Assembly (NCBI GenBank): GCA_021323855.1
Contig: JAJPKE010000025.1
Location: forward strand, 22,432 to 86,431
From: Chloroflexota bacterium
GTDB lineage: Bacteria; Chloroflexota; Ktedonobacteria; Ktedonobacterales; JADMIN01
Direction of reading: 5' to 3'
Length of the DNA stretch: 64,000 nt
Within the stretch, counting starts at the first letter, position 1. Every line of letters begins with the position of its first letter. Both the position numbers and the translations under genes were made by a program. The notes beneath the pieces are model-generated. The model did no database searches and was not told where the DNA came from. It worked only from the letters and a program-made list of their open reading frames with translations. Below are positions 35,617 through 44,978 of the stretch, piece by piece.

Positions 35617-36969
35617 ATGGATAGGGCGGATATGGCGGCGGGGCAGTGGGAAGTGGATGGTAGGGTGCATTATATCATCGAGGGCGGGGTGCCGCTACGT
35701 GGTGAGGTCCGGCTTAGCGGCGCAAAGAATGCCGTCTCCAAGCTCATGATGGCCTCGCTGCTCACCGAGGATCGCTGTGTCATCCGCAACGCCCCCCACA
35801 ATCTGGGCGACGTAACGATCACCGAGCGCGTGCTGCAATCGCTGGGCACGACGACCGATTGGCCGGAGCCAAGCATCGTCACTCTCCAGACCAAGACAAT
35901 CAACAACACGGTGGTGCCGCTGGAATTGGGACGCAAGAACCGGCTGGCGGTCCTCACCGTCGGCCCGATGCTCCACCGCGAGGGCCGCGCCGTCATTCCC
36001 GCCCCTGGTGGCGACCGTATTGGCCCGCGCCCGATCAATTATCACATCGCTGGCCTTCAGCAAATGGGCGCCATTGTCGAGGAACGCGACGGCCTCTATC
36101 ACTTCACCACCAGCGGACTGCGTGGCACCACGATTGAGCTACCGTATCCCAGCGTCATGGCAACAGAAACGCTCATCATCGCGGCGACGCTGGCGCGTGG
36201 CAAGACGGTGATTCAGAACGCCGCCATCGAGCCGGAGATTATGGATCTCATCAAGTTCCTGCAAAAGATGGGCGCGATCATCGAGCAGCGTGTAGACCGC
36301 AAGATCGTCATCGAGGGCGTGCAGCGGCTACGTGGCGCGGAGCATCGCGTGCTGGGCGACCGCAACGAGGCGGTGTCGCTGGCCATCGCCGCCTACCTGA
36401 CGCATGGCGATGTGCGGCTGCGCGGCGCGGACCAGGGGACGCTGCTCACCTTCTTGAATACGCTCTATCGCGTCGGGCTGGATTTCAACGTGGAGGAAGA
36501 TGCGATTCGCTTCTTTGACAACGGCCAACCGCCGCGTTCCATTGCCCTCGAAACCGATGTGCATCCCGGCTTCATGACGGACTGGCAGCAGCCGTTCGCC
36601 GTATTGCTGACGCAGGCGCGCGGCATGTCCGTCCTGCATGAGACGGTCTTTGAGGACCGCTTTGGTTATACGCTGGAATTGAATCGCATGGGCGCTGACA
36701 CTGGACTCTACTCGAAGTGTCTGGGTGAGATGGAATGTCGCTTCCGCGAGCGCGATTTCCAGCACAGTTGCATCATTCGTGGCCCCACGCCGCTGCGTGC
36801 CGCCGACCTGACGATGCCTGACATTCGTGCGGGCGCGTCCTATCTGCTAGCGGCGCTCTGCGCAGAGGGCACGTCGCGCATCTGGGGCGTAGAGCATATC
36901 GAGCGCGGCTATGACGATCTGCAATCCAAGCTGCGCACCCTCGGCGCGCATATCGAGCGTGTGGAATAA
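35617..36969 (+). CDS. murA: UDP-GlcNAc 1-carboxyvinyltransferase with Asp at the Cys site
   Basis: MurA transfers enolpyruvate from PEP to UDP-GlcNAc, the first committed peptidoglycan step. From the ATG at 35617 (GGAGGAGG eight bases upstream) it has 450 residues and the two-domain EPT fold: GGVPLRGEVRLSGAKNAVSKLMMASLLT, LTVGPMLHREGRAVIPAPGGDRIG, and the C-terminal DLTMPDIRAGASYLLAALCAEGTS. The loop that normally has the fosfomycin-reactive Cys (PGGCAIG) reads PGGDRIG with Asp133. Asp at this site is known in naturally fosfomycin-resistant MurA of mycobacteria and chlamydiae. An ATG at 35572 is an alternative start. It might be a second MurA copy; only one is visible here. Confidence 0.93.
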   Translation: MDRADMAAGQWEVDGRVHYIIEGGVPLRGEVRLSGAKNAVSKLMMASLLTEDRCVIRNAPHNLGDVTITERVLQSLGTTTDWPEPSIVTLQTKTINNTVVPLELGRKNRLAVLTVGPMLHREGRAVIPAPGGDRIGPRPINYHIAGLQQMGAIVEERDGLYHFTTSGLRGTTIELPYPSVMATETLIIAATLARGKTVIQNAAIEPEIMDLIKFLQKMGAIIEQRVDRKIVIEGVQRLRGAEHRVLGDRNEAVSLAIAAYLTHGDVRLRGADQGTLLTFLNTLYRVGLDFNVEEDAIRFFDNGQPPRSIALETDVHPGFMTDWQQPFAVLLTQARGMSVLHETVFEDRFGYTLELNRMGADTGLYSKCLGEMECRFRERDFQHSCIIRGPTPLRAADLTMPDIRAGASYLLAALCAEGTSRIWGVEHIERGYDDLQSKLRTLGAHIERVE

Positions 36970-37086
36970 CCTGAGCGTTAGATTGTTCGTACTACAGAGG
37001 GCGGCAACGGTGGTTGCTCTCTCACATCATGTCTTTTATACCTATCATGTCTATCATATTTAGCGGACGCGGAGGCGCGCGGAACG

Positions 37087-37890
37087 ATGCACCATAGCCC
37101 ATCTGATAGCCCACCGCCTTCATCTCATCCGATACACGCGGGTGGCGCAGGGCATACGCCATCGTCGCCTGCGCCAGCGCATCAGCCTGGGATGATGCCG
37201 CCAGCCGTCCCAGCACTGCCTCCAAACTATCCAGGCTATCCGCCATATCCGGGCTACCCGTACCCTGGCTATCCGTATCCACCATACCCACCATACCCGC
37301 CAAATGGGCAATCGGGCTATCCCAGTTATCCCTATCCGCCGGTGTATCTGCCGCCAGTCGCATGGCCCCAGGCACAACAACCACGCCAGTCGCATAAGGC
37401 GCTCTGGATCACACTGAGCGTCGTCGGTAGCCTCTTGATCGTGCTCTGCGTCAGTTGCTCGGTGCTGCTGGCGGTGAGTCTCTCGCGCATCACCACGCAG
37501 ATTACCAGCCTGCCGCCGGGGGTTGATCCCGTGGTGGCCGCCTCAAACTTCTGCTCCTATGAGATCAACCAGGACTACGCCAGCGCCTATGGTTTGCTCT
37601 CGCCCAACCTGCAAGGGCAGATATCGCAGCAACAGTTCATCAGCGACAATCAGACGCGCGATGCCTCGCAGGGCCAGGTGATCGGCTGCTCCGCTGCCTC
37701 GCAGCAATCCACGGCGCCCGATGCGACGCCAAGCTCACCGACGACGCTCACGCTAAACATCTGGCTCGCGCCCACCGCCACCAACAGCAGCGGCCCGCCC
37801 ACCAACCTCAGCGGCAACATCACGATGGCGCAGCAGAGCGACGGTAGCTGGAAGCTCGATGCGATTGATAGCGCGTTGCCGCTTACGTAG
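37087..37890 (+). CDS. membrane protein with Pro/Tyr/Gly-rich N-terminus
   Basis: A 267-residue protein. Residues 1-98 are a cytoplasmic low-complexity region rich in Pro, Tyr and Gly with repeated PYPGYP units. One membrane helix follows (LWITLSVVGSLLIVLCVSCSVLLAVSL, about 105-131). The outer domain (about 145-267) begins NFCSYEINQDYASAYGLLSPNLQGQISQQQF and resembles small NTF2/DUF4878-like lumenal domains common in Ktedonobacteria. GGAGG lies upstream of the ATG. The function is unknown; the proline-rich tail may bind partner proteins. Confidence 0.8.
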   Translation: MHHSPSDSPPPSSHPIHAGGAGHTPSSPAPAHQPGMMPPAVPALPPNYPGYPPYPGYPYPGYPYPPYPPYPPNGQSGYPSYPYPPVYLPPVAWPQAQQPRQSHKALWITLSVVGSLLIVLCVSCSVLLAVSLSRITTQITSLPPGVDPVVAASNFCSYEINQDYASAYGLLSPNLQGQISQQQFISDNQTRDASQGQVIGCSAASQQSTAPDATPSSPTTLTLNIWLAPTATNSSGPPTNLSGNITMAQQSDGSWKLDAIDSALPLT

Positions 37891-38057
37891 CAGACTGGTC
37901 ATATCCATACTCCTGATCTCCTGGAACTCTCCACAAAGAATTGGCCTGGAATGTGCTGCCCCGCCGTGTGTCATATGTCATGTGCGTACACGAGCAAGGC
38001 GGCCCGCAGCGACCACCAGTAATCTGACCAGTAATGTGAAAGGACAGAGGGATCTGA

Positions 38058-41000
38058 ATGGCGGGATTTCCCACTCGCGCAGCCAATGGCCGCGCTGGCT
38101 TCTTTCGCAGCCATGTCGGCTTCATCCCCAATCCCATCAGCAAGCGCAGCCAGCGGCTCACGCCACGTATCACAGATGCCAACGTTGCTGTCTCGGTCTG
38201 CCCGTATTGCGGTGTTGGGTGCAGCCAGTTGGTCTACCATAAAGATGGCCGGATTATAGATATCGAGGGCAACCCGGAAAGCCCCATCAATGCCGGGCAC
38301 CTCTGCCCCAAAGGCGCAGCCACCTATCAACTTGTCAATAATCCAGACCGCCCGACGAGCGTGCAGTATCGCGCTCCCCATAGCAATCACTGGGAAACGC
38401 GCTCGCTCGACTGGGCAATGGACCGCATTGCACAACTCATCAAGACGACGCGGGACGCTACTTTCCAGCTTACCAACGATCAGGGGGTGCGCATCAATCG
38501 CTGCGAGGCGATTGGCCACATCGGCGGCGCGACGCTCGACAACGAAGAGAACTATCTGATTCTGAAGCTCTGGCGCGCGTTGGGTATCGTCCATATCACC
38601 AATCAGGCGCGTATCTGACACAGCTCCACAGTGCCCGGTCTGGGCATGAGCTTTGGTCGTGGCGGCGCTACTACGGCGCAGTGGGACCTTGCCAACAGCG
38701 ATTGTATCGTCATACAAGGCTCCAACTTTGCCGAGTGCCATCCGGTCGGATTCCGCTTCGTCATGGAAGCCCGCGAACGCGGCGCTACTGTCATCCATGT
38801 GGATCCGCGCTTCACGCGCACCTCTGCCTGCGCTGATCTCTATGCTCCCATTCGCCCCGGCACTGATATCGCCTTTCTGGGCGGGCTAATCAACTACGTC
38901 CTCGAACACGAAAAGTATTTCAAGGAGTACGTGACCCACTACACCAATGCCGCCACGCTGATTACCGAGGAGTACAAAGATTCCGAGGACCTCGGCGGCA
39001 TCTTCTCCGGCTTTCACGAGGACGAGCACGCCTATTACACCGAATCGTGGAGCTATGAGGGCGAGAGCATGCCACGCGCCGCCCAGCACAAAAAGGCGCG
39101 TACCGGCGAGACGTTTGCTGAGCGCGTGACGCGAACCACGCAGGCGCCACCGCCACGCGACGAGACACTCACACATCCTCGCTGCGTCTTCCAGATTCTG
39201 AAGCGCCACTTCGCCCGTTACACGCCTGAACTCGTCGAGCAAATCTGTGGCACCCCGGCTGATGTTTTTCGGCAGGTGGCTGAGGCGATCACCTCCAACT
39301 CTGGCCGCGACCGCACTACAGCCTTCTGTTACGCTGTTGGCTGGACACAGCATACCGTCGGCGTGCAACTCATCCGTACCTGTGCCATCCTCCAGTTGTT
39401 GCTTGGCAATATTGGCCGCCCCGGCGGTGGCATCCTGGCGCTGCGTGGCCATGCCGCCATCCAGGGGTCTACCGACACCCCGACGCTCTACAATCTGCTG
39501 CCGGGCTATATGGAGGTGCCGCTGGAGTCCGAGCCAACGCTTGACGACTATCTCGCGGAGTACACGGCGGAGGGCGGCTGGTGGCACAATTTCCCGAAAT
39601 ATATCGTGAGCCTGCTCAAATCCTGGTACGGCGATGCGGCGACGCAGGAGAACGAGTTCGCCTATCAGTATTTGCCAAAGCTCCACGAGCAGACCGACTA
39701 CTCCTATTACCCCATGATGTTCGGCATGGTAGATAGGCAGATCGAAGGGCTGTTCGTGATGGGCGAAAACTTTGCGGTTGGCGGCCCCGCCTCCATTCTC
39801 GAACGCCAGGCGCTCCGTAGCCTGAAGTGGTGCGTCGTGCGCGACCCTGTGCATGTCGAGACGGCTGACTTCTGGGATATGGATGGCGTTGATCCGGCAA
39901 GCGTCGAGACCGAAGTCATCTACATGCCTGCTGCCTGGGCTGCTGAAAAGAGTGGCAGTCTCACCAACACACAGCGTTTGCTTCAGTGGCATGACCAGGC
40001 GGTGGACCCGCCGGGCGATTGCCGCTCCGAGACATGGTTTATGTATCACCTGGGGCGGCGGCTCAAGGAACTGTATGCCGGAAGCGCAGAGGAACGTGAC
40101 CAGCCGCTGCTCAAGCTGACTTGGGACTATCCTGTTGAGGAGGCGCTGGAAGAACCCAGGGCGCTGGCGGTTTTGCAGGAGATGAACGGCTACCGTCTTG
40201 CCGACCATACGCTGCTCTCCGGCTACAAGGACCTCCAGGACAATGGCGGCACGTCTTGCGGCAACTGGATCTATAGCGGCGTCACACCGGCGGCAGACGC
40301 GAATCTGGCCGCTGCGCGTCAGCCAGACCGCGCTGGCGCATTTAGCAATCACCAACACTGGGGCTTCGCCTGGCCGAACAACCGGCGCATTCTCTACAAC
40401 CGCTGTTCGGCTGACCAGGACGGCAGGCCGTGGTCGGAGCGCAAACGCCTGATCTGGTGGGATGCCCAGGCAGCCGAAGGCAAAGGTCAATGGGTTGGCT
40501 ACGACGTTCCCGACTTCGAGCTGCACAAAGCGCCCCAGCAGCCTCCCGATACGCAGGGCGCGGGGATGGCCGCGCTCTCCGGCGCGGATCCGTTCATCAT
40601 GCACGCCGATGGCAAGGGATGGCTCTTCGTGCCGCATGCGCTCCGCGACGGCCCGCTGCCCGTCCACTACGAACCAGTTGAGTCGCCTATGCCCAACCTG
40701 CTCTATCCCAACTATCCGCACAATCCGACGGCGGTGTTCTTTGAGCGACCCGATAATCCATACAACGGAGCAGGTAATCCCGAATACCCATATGTCATTA
40801 CCACCTATCGCCTGACCGAGCATCATACCTCCGGGGCGATGTCGCGCTGGAACACCTGGCTTGCGGAACTGCAACCGGCGCTCTTTGCCGAAATAGACCT
40901 ACAGCTTGCTGCCGAGAAACGCCTTCAGACAGGTGATTGGGTCACGGTGTCTACGGCTCGCGGCGCAGTGGAGGCACGCGCGATGGTGACTGCGCGTATG

Positions 41001-41333
41001 CGTCCGCTCATCATCAACGGGCGCACCATTCACGTCGTCGGCATGCCGTATCATTGGGGTCCTGGAGGCGTAGTGACAGGCGATATCGTCAACGATCTGA
41101 TCGGCGTTGTCCTCGACCCCAATGTGCGCATCCACGAAGCCAAAGCGTTCACCTGCAATCTGCGCAAGGGGCGTAAAGGGCAGAAGGACGGCGCACACGG
41201 CGCTGAGAACAACGAGGTAGCTACCCGCACCCGCGTTGATCTGCACGCCGAACTCCCGGAGGGTGGCATCATCAACCGCTTCGGCAGCGAAGGCGCCGAG
41301 ATGCTTCATCGCACATCGCTGGCAGAGCGGTAG
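38058..41333 (+). CDS. formate dehydrogenase large subunit, selenocysteine-containing
   Basis: Molybdopterin (bis-MGD) catalytic subunit oxidising formate to CO2. It appears as two track ORFs (38058-38618 and 38631-41333) in the same frame, split by a UGA at 38616-38618. The context NQARI-UGA-HSSTVPGLGMSFGRGG is the family site where Sec or Cys binds Mo, so the UGA is read as Sec187, giving 1091 residues. The N-terminal [4Fe-4S] motif is CPYCGVGC...HLCPKG; the C-terminal MopB domain contains YVITTYRLTEHHTSGAMSRWNTWL. A TGA directly before the ATG fixes the start and rules out an upstream Tat signal. FdhB and an NrfD-like subunit follow. Confidence 0.95.
38619..38652 (+). promoter_or_regulatory. 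bacterial SECIS element
   Basis: Directly after the UGA, AGCTC (38622-38626) pairs with GAGCT (38648-38652). TGCCC (38632-38636) pairs with GGGCA (38642-38646) around the apical loop GGTCT. The GGU begins 18 nt after the UGA, the same distance and loop as I recall for E. coli fdhF. It would recruit SelB with Sec-tRNA. Confidence 0.92.
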
Positions 41334-41353
41334 CCGAAGGAGGAAGATCAGTC

Positions 41354-42313
41354 ATGGCGAACGGCTTCTTCACCGATACGACCCTGTGCATTGGCTGCAA
41401 AGCCTGCGAGGTCGCCTGTAAAGAATGGAATCAACTGCCCGCCGAAAATTACCATCTCTCCGGCATGAGCTACGACAACACCGTCGCACTTAGCGCAACG
41501 ACCTGGCGGCATGTGGCCTTCATCGAGCAGATTGGCAACGGGAGCCACGCCACCGCTGCAACAGACGGCGCAAATCGTCCAGGCGCGCAGGCCGTCAGCG
41601 AGAGCATCCGGCAGCAGCCGGGACCGCAGGTCAGGTCCGGTGATGGGCTGCTTGGTGAGCATCGCTGGCTGATGATGAGCGATGTCTGCAAGCATTGCAC
41701 CAATGCCGGTTGCCTGGACGCCTGCCCGACAGGCGCGCTGATACGCAACGAGTTTGGCGATGTGTACGTGCAGCCCGATATCTGTAATGGCTGTGGCTAC
41801 TGCGTGCCTGCCTGTCCCTTTGGCGTGATTGATCTGCAACAAGCGGATGGGCGTGTCTGGAAGTGTACCCTCTGCTTTGATCGCCAGAAAGAGGGGCTGA
41901 CGCCCGCTTGCGCTAAAGCCTGCCCCACACAATCCATCCTTTTCGGTGATCTTGCCGAGCTACGTGCCCGCGCCGAGAAACGTGTCGGGATGCTGCATGC
42001 TCGCGGTATCACCGGCGCGTATCTCTACGGCGGCCCAGACGAACACACCTCAGTTGGGCCGCTGAATGCGTTCTTTCTCCTGGTAGACGAACCACATGTC
42101 TACAATTTGCCGGTGAACCCGCAGTTGCCGCAATCGAAAGTCCTCCCGGCCTATCTGGCGACGGCGCTGACCGCCACGTTCTTCGGCGTTGCCACGCTCT
42201 ACACCCTGCTGGCCGGCAGACGATGGAGCAAAAATCCGCTCTCTGCGGGCTTTCCTTTGCGTGGCATGCGGGAGAAGACGATGAGATGGGGCGTGAGGAG
42301 GAACAGAGCATGA
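41354..42313 (+). CDS. formate dehydrogenase iron-sulfur subunit
   Basis: A 319-residue electron-transfer subunit (FdnH/HybA-like). Four ferredoxin-type Cys clusters are visible: CIGCKACEVACKEW, CKHCTNAGCLDACPTGAL, CNGCGYCVPACPFG and CTLCFDRQ...CAKACPT. They should carry four [4Fe-4S] centres between the Mo subunit and the membrane subunit. One C-terminal helix (LPAYLATALTATFFGVATLYTLL) anchors it. Its start is 20 bp after the large subunit stop with GAAGGAGG upstream; its stop overlaps the next start (ATGA). One operon is certain. Confidence 0.95.
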   Translation: MANGFFTDTTLCIGCKACEVACKEWNQLPAENYHLSGMSYDNTVALSATTWRHVAFIEQIGNGSHATAATDGANRPGAQAVSESIRQQPGPQVRSGDGLLGEHRWLMMSDVCKHCTNAGCLDACPTGALIRNEFGDVYVQPDICNGCGYCVPACPFGVIDLQQADGRVWKCTLCFDRQKEGLTPACAKACPTQSILFGDLAELRARAEKRVGMLHARGITGAYLYGGPDEHTSVGPLNAFFLLVDEPHVYNLPVNPQLPQSKVLPAYLATALTATFFGVATLYTLLAGRRWSKNPLSAGFPLRGMREKTMRWGVRRNRA

Positions 42314-43443
42314 CACAGACGCAGCGCGACCAAGCTGTCCAGGTCCAGAGGAGTGGCTCGACAGCGCCAGCCACCACGTACTACGGGCGGCCAATGATAA
42401 AGCGGCCCACCTGGAAGTGGTACATTCCGCTCTACTTCTTCATCGGTGGTGTAGCAGGCGGAGCGGCCTTTCTTGGCGGTATGGCGCAACTCTTTGGCGG
42501 CGAACACCACCGGGCAACGGTGCGCCACGCCCGCTGGATAGCGCTTATCGGCGCGTTGCTCAGCCCGCTTCTTCTGATCGCAGACCTGGGGCGTCGCGGA
42601 CGCTTTCACCATATGCTCCGCATTCTCAAGTTCAGCTCACCAATGAGCGTGGGCACCTGGATTTTGACGACATCTGGGATGATCTCAGGCGTGGCAGCGG
42701 TAAAACAGGCGGCTGAAGACGACTTTATTTTGCCGCGCCAGAGCCGGATTGGGCGCCTGGCTCGCGCAGTCCCCAATGGTCCGCTCTCGCTGCTCCAGGC
42801 GGTGTTTGGGCTTGGGCTTGGCGGTTATACGGGCGTACTGGTCGCTGTCACCGCTGTGCCGCTCTGGTTTGCCGGTGTATTGCTGCTTGGCCCGCTGTTC
42901 CTGGCGACCAGCCTGGCCTCGGGCGCGTCGCTGCTTGCGCTGCTGGCTTTGTTCCGCCGCCACAAAGCAACCGCAGTAACAGCCGCATCCGATGAGCAGG
43001 CACGAGCCGAGGTGGAGCAGGTGGCGACGGTGGCGGCGGCAGCCCAACTCGGTCTCTCGGTCGCCCGCGAGCTTGCCACTCCTCAACAGGTTGCCAGGCC
43101 GCTACGCACCGGCCTCTGGGGCGCAATCTATCAGGTGAGCGCCGTCGGAGCGGGGATGCTTGCTCCGCTGGCGCTGCGCCTGCCCGCGCAGGTACGTGGA
43201 CGGGCGGTTGGTCGCAGCATTTCGGCGGCAGCGGCAACCCTTTCGCTGGTGGGCGCGCTGGCCGAGCGATTCGCCATTGTCGAGGCTGGCAAACAATCTG
43301 CCGACGATCCGCTCGCCTACCAGGAGATGACCAAAAGCAAACCAGGCGAGGCACGACCCACCGCCACGCAGCAGGCGCAGCGCGCGAACATCCATGAAGG
43401 CTTCGAGCCGGGTCAGGTCGTGCAAGATCGTTTCGTTCGATAG
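42310..43443 (+). CDS. NrfD-type membrane subunit of formate dehydrogenase
   Basis: A 377-residue quinone-interacting membrane protein of the NrfD/PsrC family. It starts WKWYIPLYFFIGGVAGGAAFLGG, the family signature, and has about eight or nine helices, including LGLGGYTGVLVAVTAVPLWF. It replaces the haem b subunit (FdnI) found in E. coli FDH-N, so electrons should pass from FdhB to quinone without haem b. The start overlaps the FdhB stop by four bases (ATGA); the track's earlier start within fdhB is unsupported. Confidence 0.92.
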   Translation: MTQTQRDQAVQVQRSGSTAPATTYYGRPMIKRPTWKWYIPLYFFIGGVAGGAAFLGGMAQLFGGEHHRATVRHARWIALIGALLSPLLLIADLGRRGRFHHMLRILKFSSPMSVGTWILTTSGMISGVAAVKQAAEDDFILPRQSRIGRLARAVPNGPLSLLQAVFGLGLGGYTGVLVAVTAVPLWFAGVLLLGPLFLATSLASGASLLALLALFRRHKATAVTAASDEQARAEVEQVATVAAAAQLGLSVARELATPQQVARPLRTGLWGAIYQVSAVGAGMLAPLALRLPAQVRGRAVGRSISAAAATLSLVGALAERFAIVEAGKQSADDPLAYQEMTKSKPGEARPTATQQAQRANIHEGFEPGQVVQDRFVR

Positions 43444-44250
43444 TCACCAGTCTCCTCGCTTTTCATCGTGCAGTAACGGCTGAAGCCCGGATTTCTCAGG
43501 AGGAGCCACATGCCGGGCAGTAGGTGCCCGCTTGATGAGCAACGCGAGGAACGCCAGCAGTTGCATACCCACAATAGGGTAGGCGGCAATGGACAAAGCC
43601 CCATCACGCATGGGGCCTGCGAGCGGGGAAATCGCCGCCAGCAACAAGATCATCTGCGCCACACCAGCGCCGCGCGCCCACCAGGGACCACCACCAGCCG
43701 GAAGGCCACCTCGCAGCCAGGCACGGATGGGGAAAAGATAGCGCATCAGCGGAGGCGCGAGAACCCACCAGGGCAATCCACCCCACCCAACAGCGGCGCC
43801 TGCCGTCCAGAGCGTGAGCCAGGAATCTGCCTCGATATCGAGCGCCGCGCCAAAGCGTGTGGGGCCAAGACGACGAGCAAGCGGACCATCAAGCCAATCC
43901 GTTAGCGTGGCCGCCAGGAGGGCAATGCCCCAGGTTACTCCCCCAGCCAGCGTCACACGCGCGGTGAAGCCGGCGGCGACGAGCGCCAGCAGCAGCGTGC
44001 CTGCGGCAAATCGTCCTTGAGTGAGAACATCGGCGAAGGTCAGCAGTTCACGGCCCACCCGTCGCCGGATGGCGGCAATGAGCAGGTGCAGGGCAACCGT
44101 ACCCGCGAGTGCGCCGCCGAGATAGCGCAGCCAGGCGTCCGTCTGGTTGCTCAGGATGAGGCAGAGGCCCCCGAACCCCAGCGGAGCGAATTCAACAACC
44201 ATAGCGATAGTGGGAACCAGCCCTGTAGCGGAACGGGGAGCTACCGCCAT
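43444..44250 (-). CDS. CDP-alcohol phosphatidyltransferase family protein
   Basis: A 268-residue integral membrane enzyme with about six to seven helices. The CDP-alcohol phosphatidyltransferase signature is visible as DWLDGPLARRLGPTRFGAALDIEAD (D-x2-DG-x2-AR-x7-G-x3-D-x3-D), one residue shorter between AR and G than the usual spacing. It would condense a CDP-activated lipid with an alcohol to form a phospholipid. The ATG at 44250 is preceded by GGAAAGG inside a 14-bp palindrome. It converges on the FDH operon with no gap. Its last codons contain a CGGCTGAAGCC-like repeat. Confidence 0.85.
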   Translation of the reverse strand: MAVAPRSATGLVPTIAMVVEFAPLGFGGLCLILSNQTDAWLRYLGGALAGTVALHLLIAAIRRRVGRELLTFADVLTQGRFAAGTLLLALVAAGFTARVTLAGGVTWGIALLAATLTDWLDGPLARRLGPTRFGAALDIEADSWLTLWTAGAAVGWGGLPWWVLAPPLMRYLFPIRAWLRGGLPAGGGPWWARGAGVAQMILLLAAISPLAGPMRDGALSIAAYPIVGMQLLAFLALLIKRAPTARHVAPPEKSGLQPLLHDEKRGDW

Positions 44251-44264
44251 AAAGGTATACCTTT
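44251..44264. promoter_or_regulatory. perfect palindrome at the start codon
   Basis: AAAGGTATACCTTT directly abuts the start codon of the CDP-alcohol phosphatidyltransferase gene and contains its ribosome-binding site. It may be a repressor site or an mRNA element, or chance. Confidence 0.35.
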
Positions 44265-44313
44265 CCAATTTTAATGGAAGGTTATCATACTGCAAGCCGG
44301 CTAAACAATGAAA

Positions 44314-44922
44314 TCAAAACACGAATGGGATGAAGCGCTTGCTGTGGCGCAGGTAATCCACGTAGGGTTGGCCGAGAGCGCCAACCAGCGCGCGTTCTTC
44401 CACCCTGACGCGATAGAGCAGCCCAATTAGCCCGCCGGCAAGCATGACGACAATGCTTGCCCAATTCGCCAGCACGATGCCTACGCCGAGCAACATCACC
44501 AGGATCGCCGTGTAGGAGGGATGCCGCACCAGGCGATATGGCCCCGACTGCACGACCGCCTGCGTGGAGCGCACCGCCACCTCGATGGTGAAGTATCGCC
44601 CCAGGGTGAAGATGGCCCACCAGCGCAGCGCGGCGCCCAGCAGAATGATGACCAGACCAGCCAGCGTGAACTGTGGCTGGGGCAAGGCAATTGCGGCGCC
44701 TGTCCAGATGAGTGGCAGAATGCACGCTACGACCACGCCGCCGCCGGTGACAATGATCATCACCACGAGTGACCCGCGATCTTCCTGGCGCGCGGTGGGA
44801 TCGCGTTGGGCGCGTTGCGAGCGCAACCAGGCGGCGCGGATAATCTCCGGGATACGTGTGATGACGATGATACTGACGAAGATGATGGTATAGACGGGTG
44901 TTGTGTAGATGAGCGGCAGCAT
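44314..44922 (-). CDS. isoprenylcysteine carboxyl methyltransferase family protein
   Basis: A 202-residue membrane methyltransferase of the ICMT/PEMT-like group. Five helices are visible. The conserved C-terminal SAM-binding part reads YRLVRHPSYTAILVMLLG, then RVRVEERALVGALGQPYVDYLRHSKRFIPFVF. Bacterial members methylate lipids or isoprenoid-like substrates, since prenylated proteins are lacking. AAAGGACC precedes the ATG. It lies between a PQQ-propeller lipoprotein and the CDP-alcohol phosphatidyltransferase, all on the minus strand, so a lipid role is plausible. Confidence 0.9.
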   Translation of the reverse strand: MLPLIYTTPVYTIIFVSIIVITRIPEIIRAAWLRSQRAQRDPTARQEDRGSLVVMIIVTGGGVVVACILPLIWTGAAIALPQPQFTLAGLVIILLGAALRWWAIFTLGRYFTIEVAVRSTQAVVQSGPYRLVRHPSYTAILVMLLGVGIVLANWASIVVMLAGGLIGLLYRVRVEERALVGALGQPYVDYLRHSKRFIPFVF

Positions 44923-44978
44923 GCAGAAGGTCCTTTCGTATCCAGCCGGCTGACTGGCCTGGACGATGGCGATGTGAT

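Noticed and set aside
38616-38618. UGA as a true stop splitting the formate dehydrogenase gene, or a frameshifted pseudogene
   Set aside because: The frame is continuous across the UGA, the position is the Mo-ligand Sec/Cys site, and a SECIS hairpin follows. Readthrough as selenocysteine explains everything.
38886-40874. 662-residue minus-strand ORF
   Set aside because: It lies wholly antisense to the formate dehydrogenase gene and has no family motifs; a shadow of GC-rich coding DNA.
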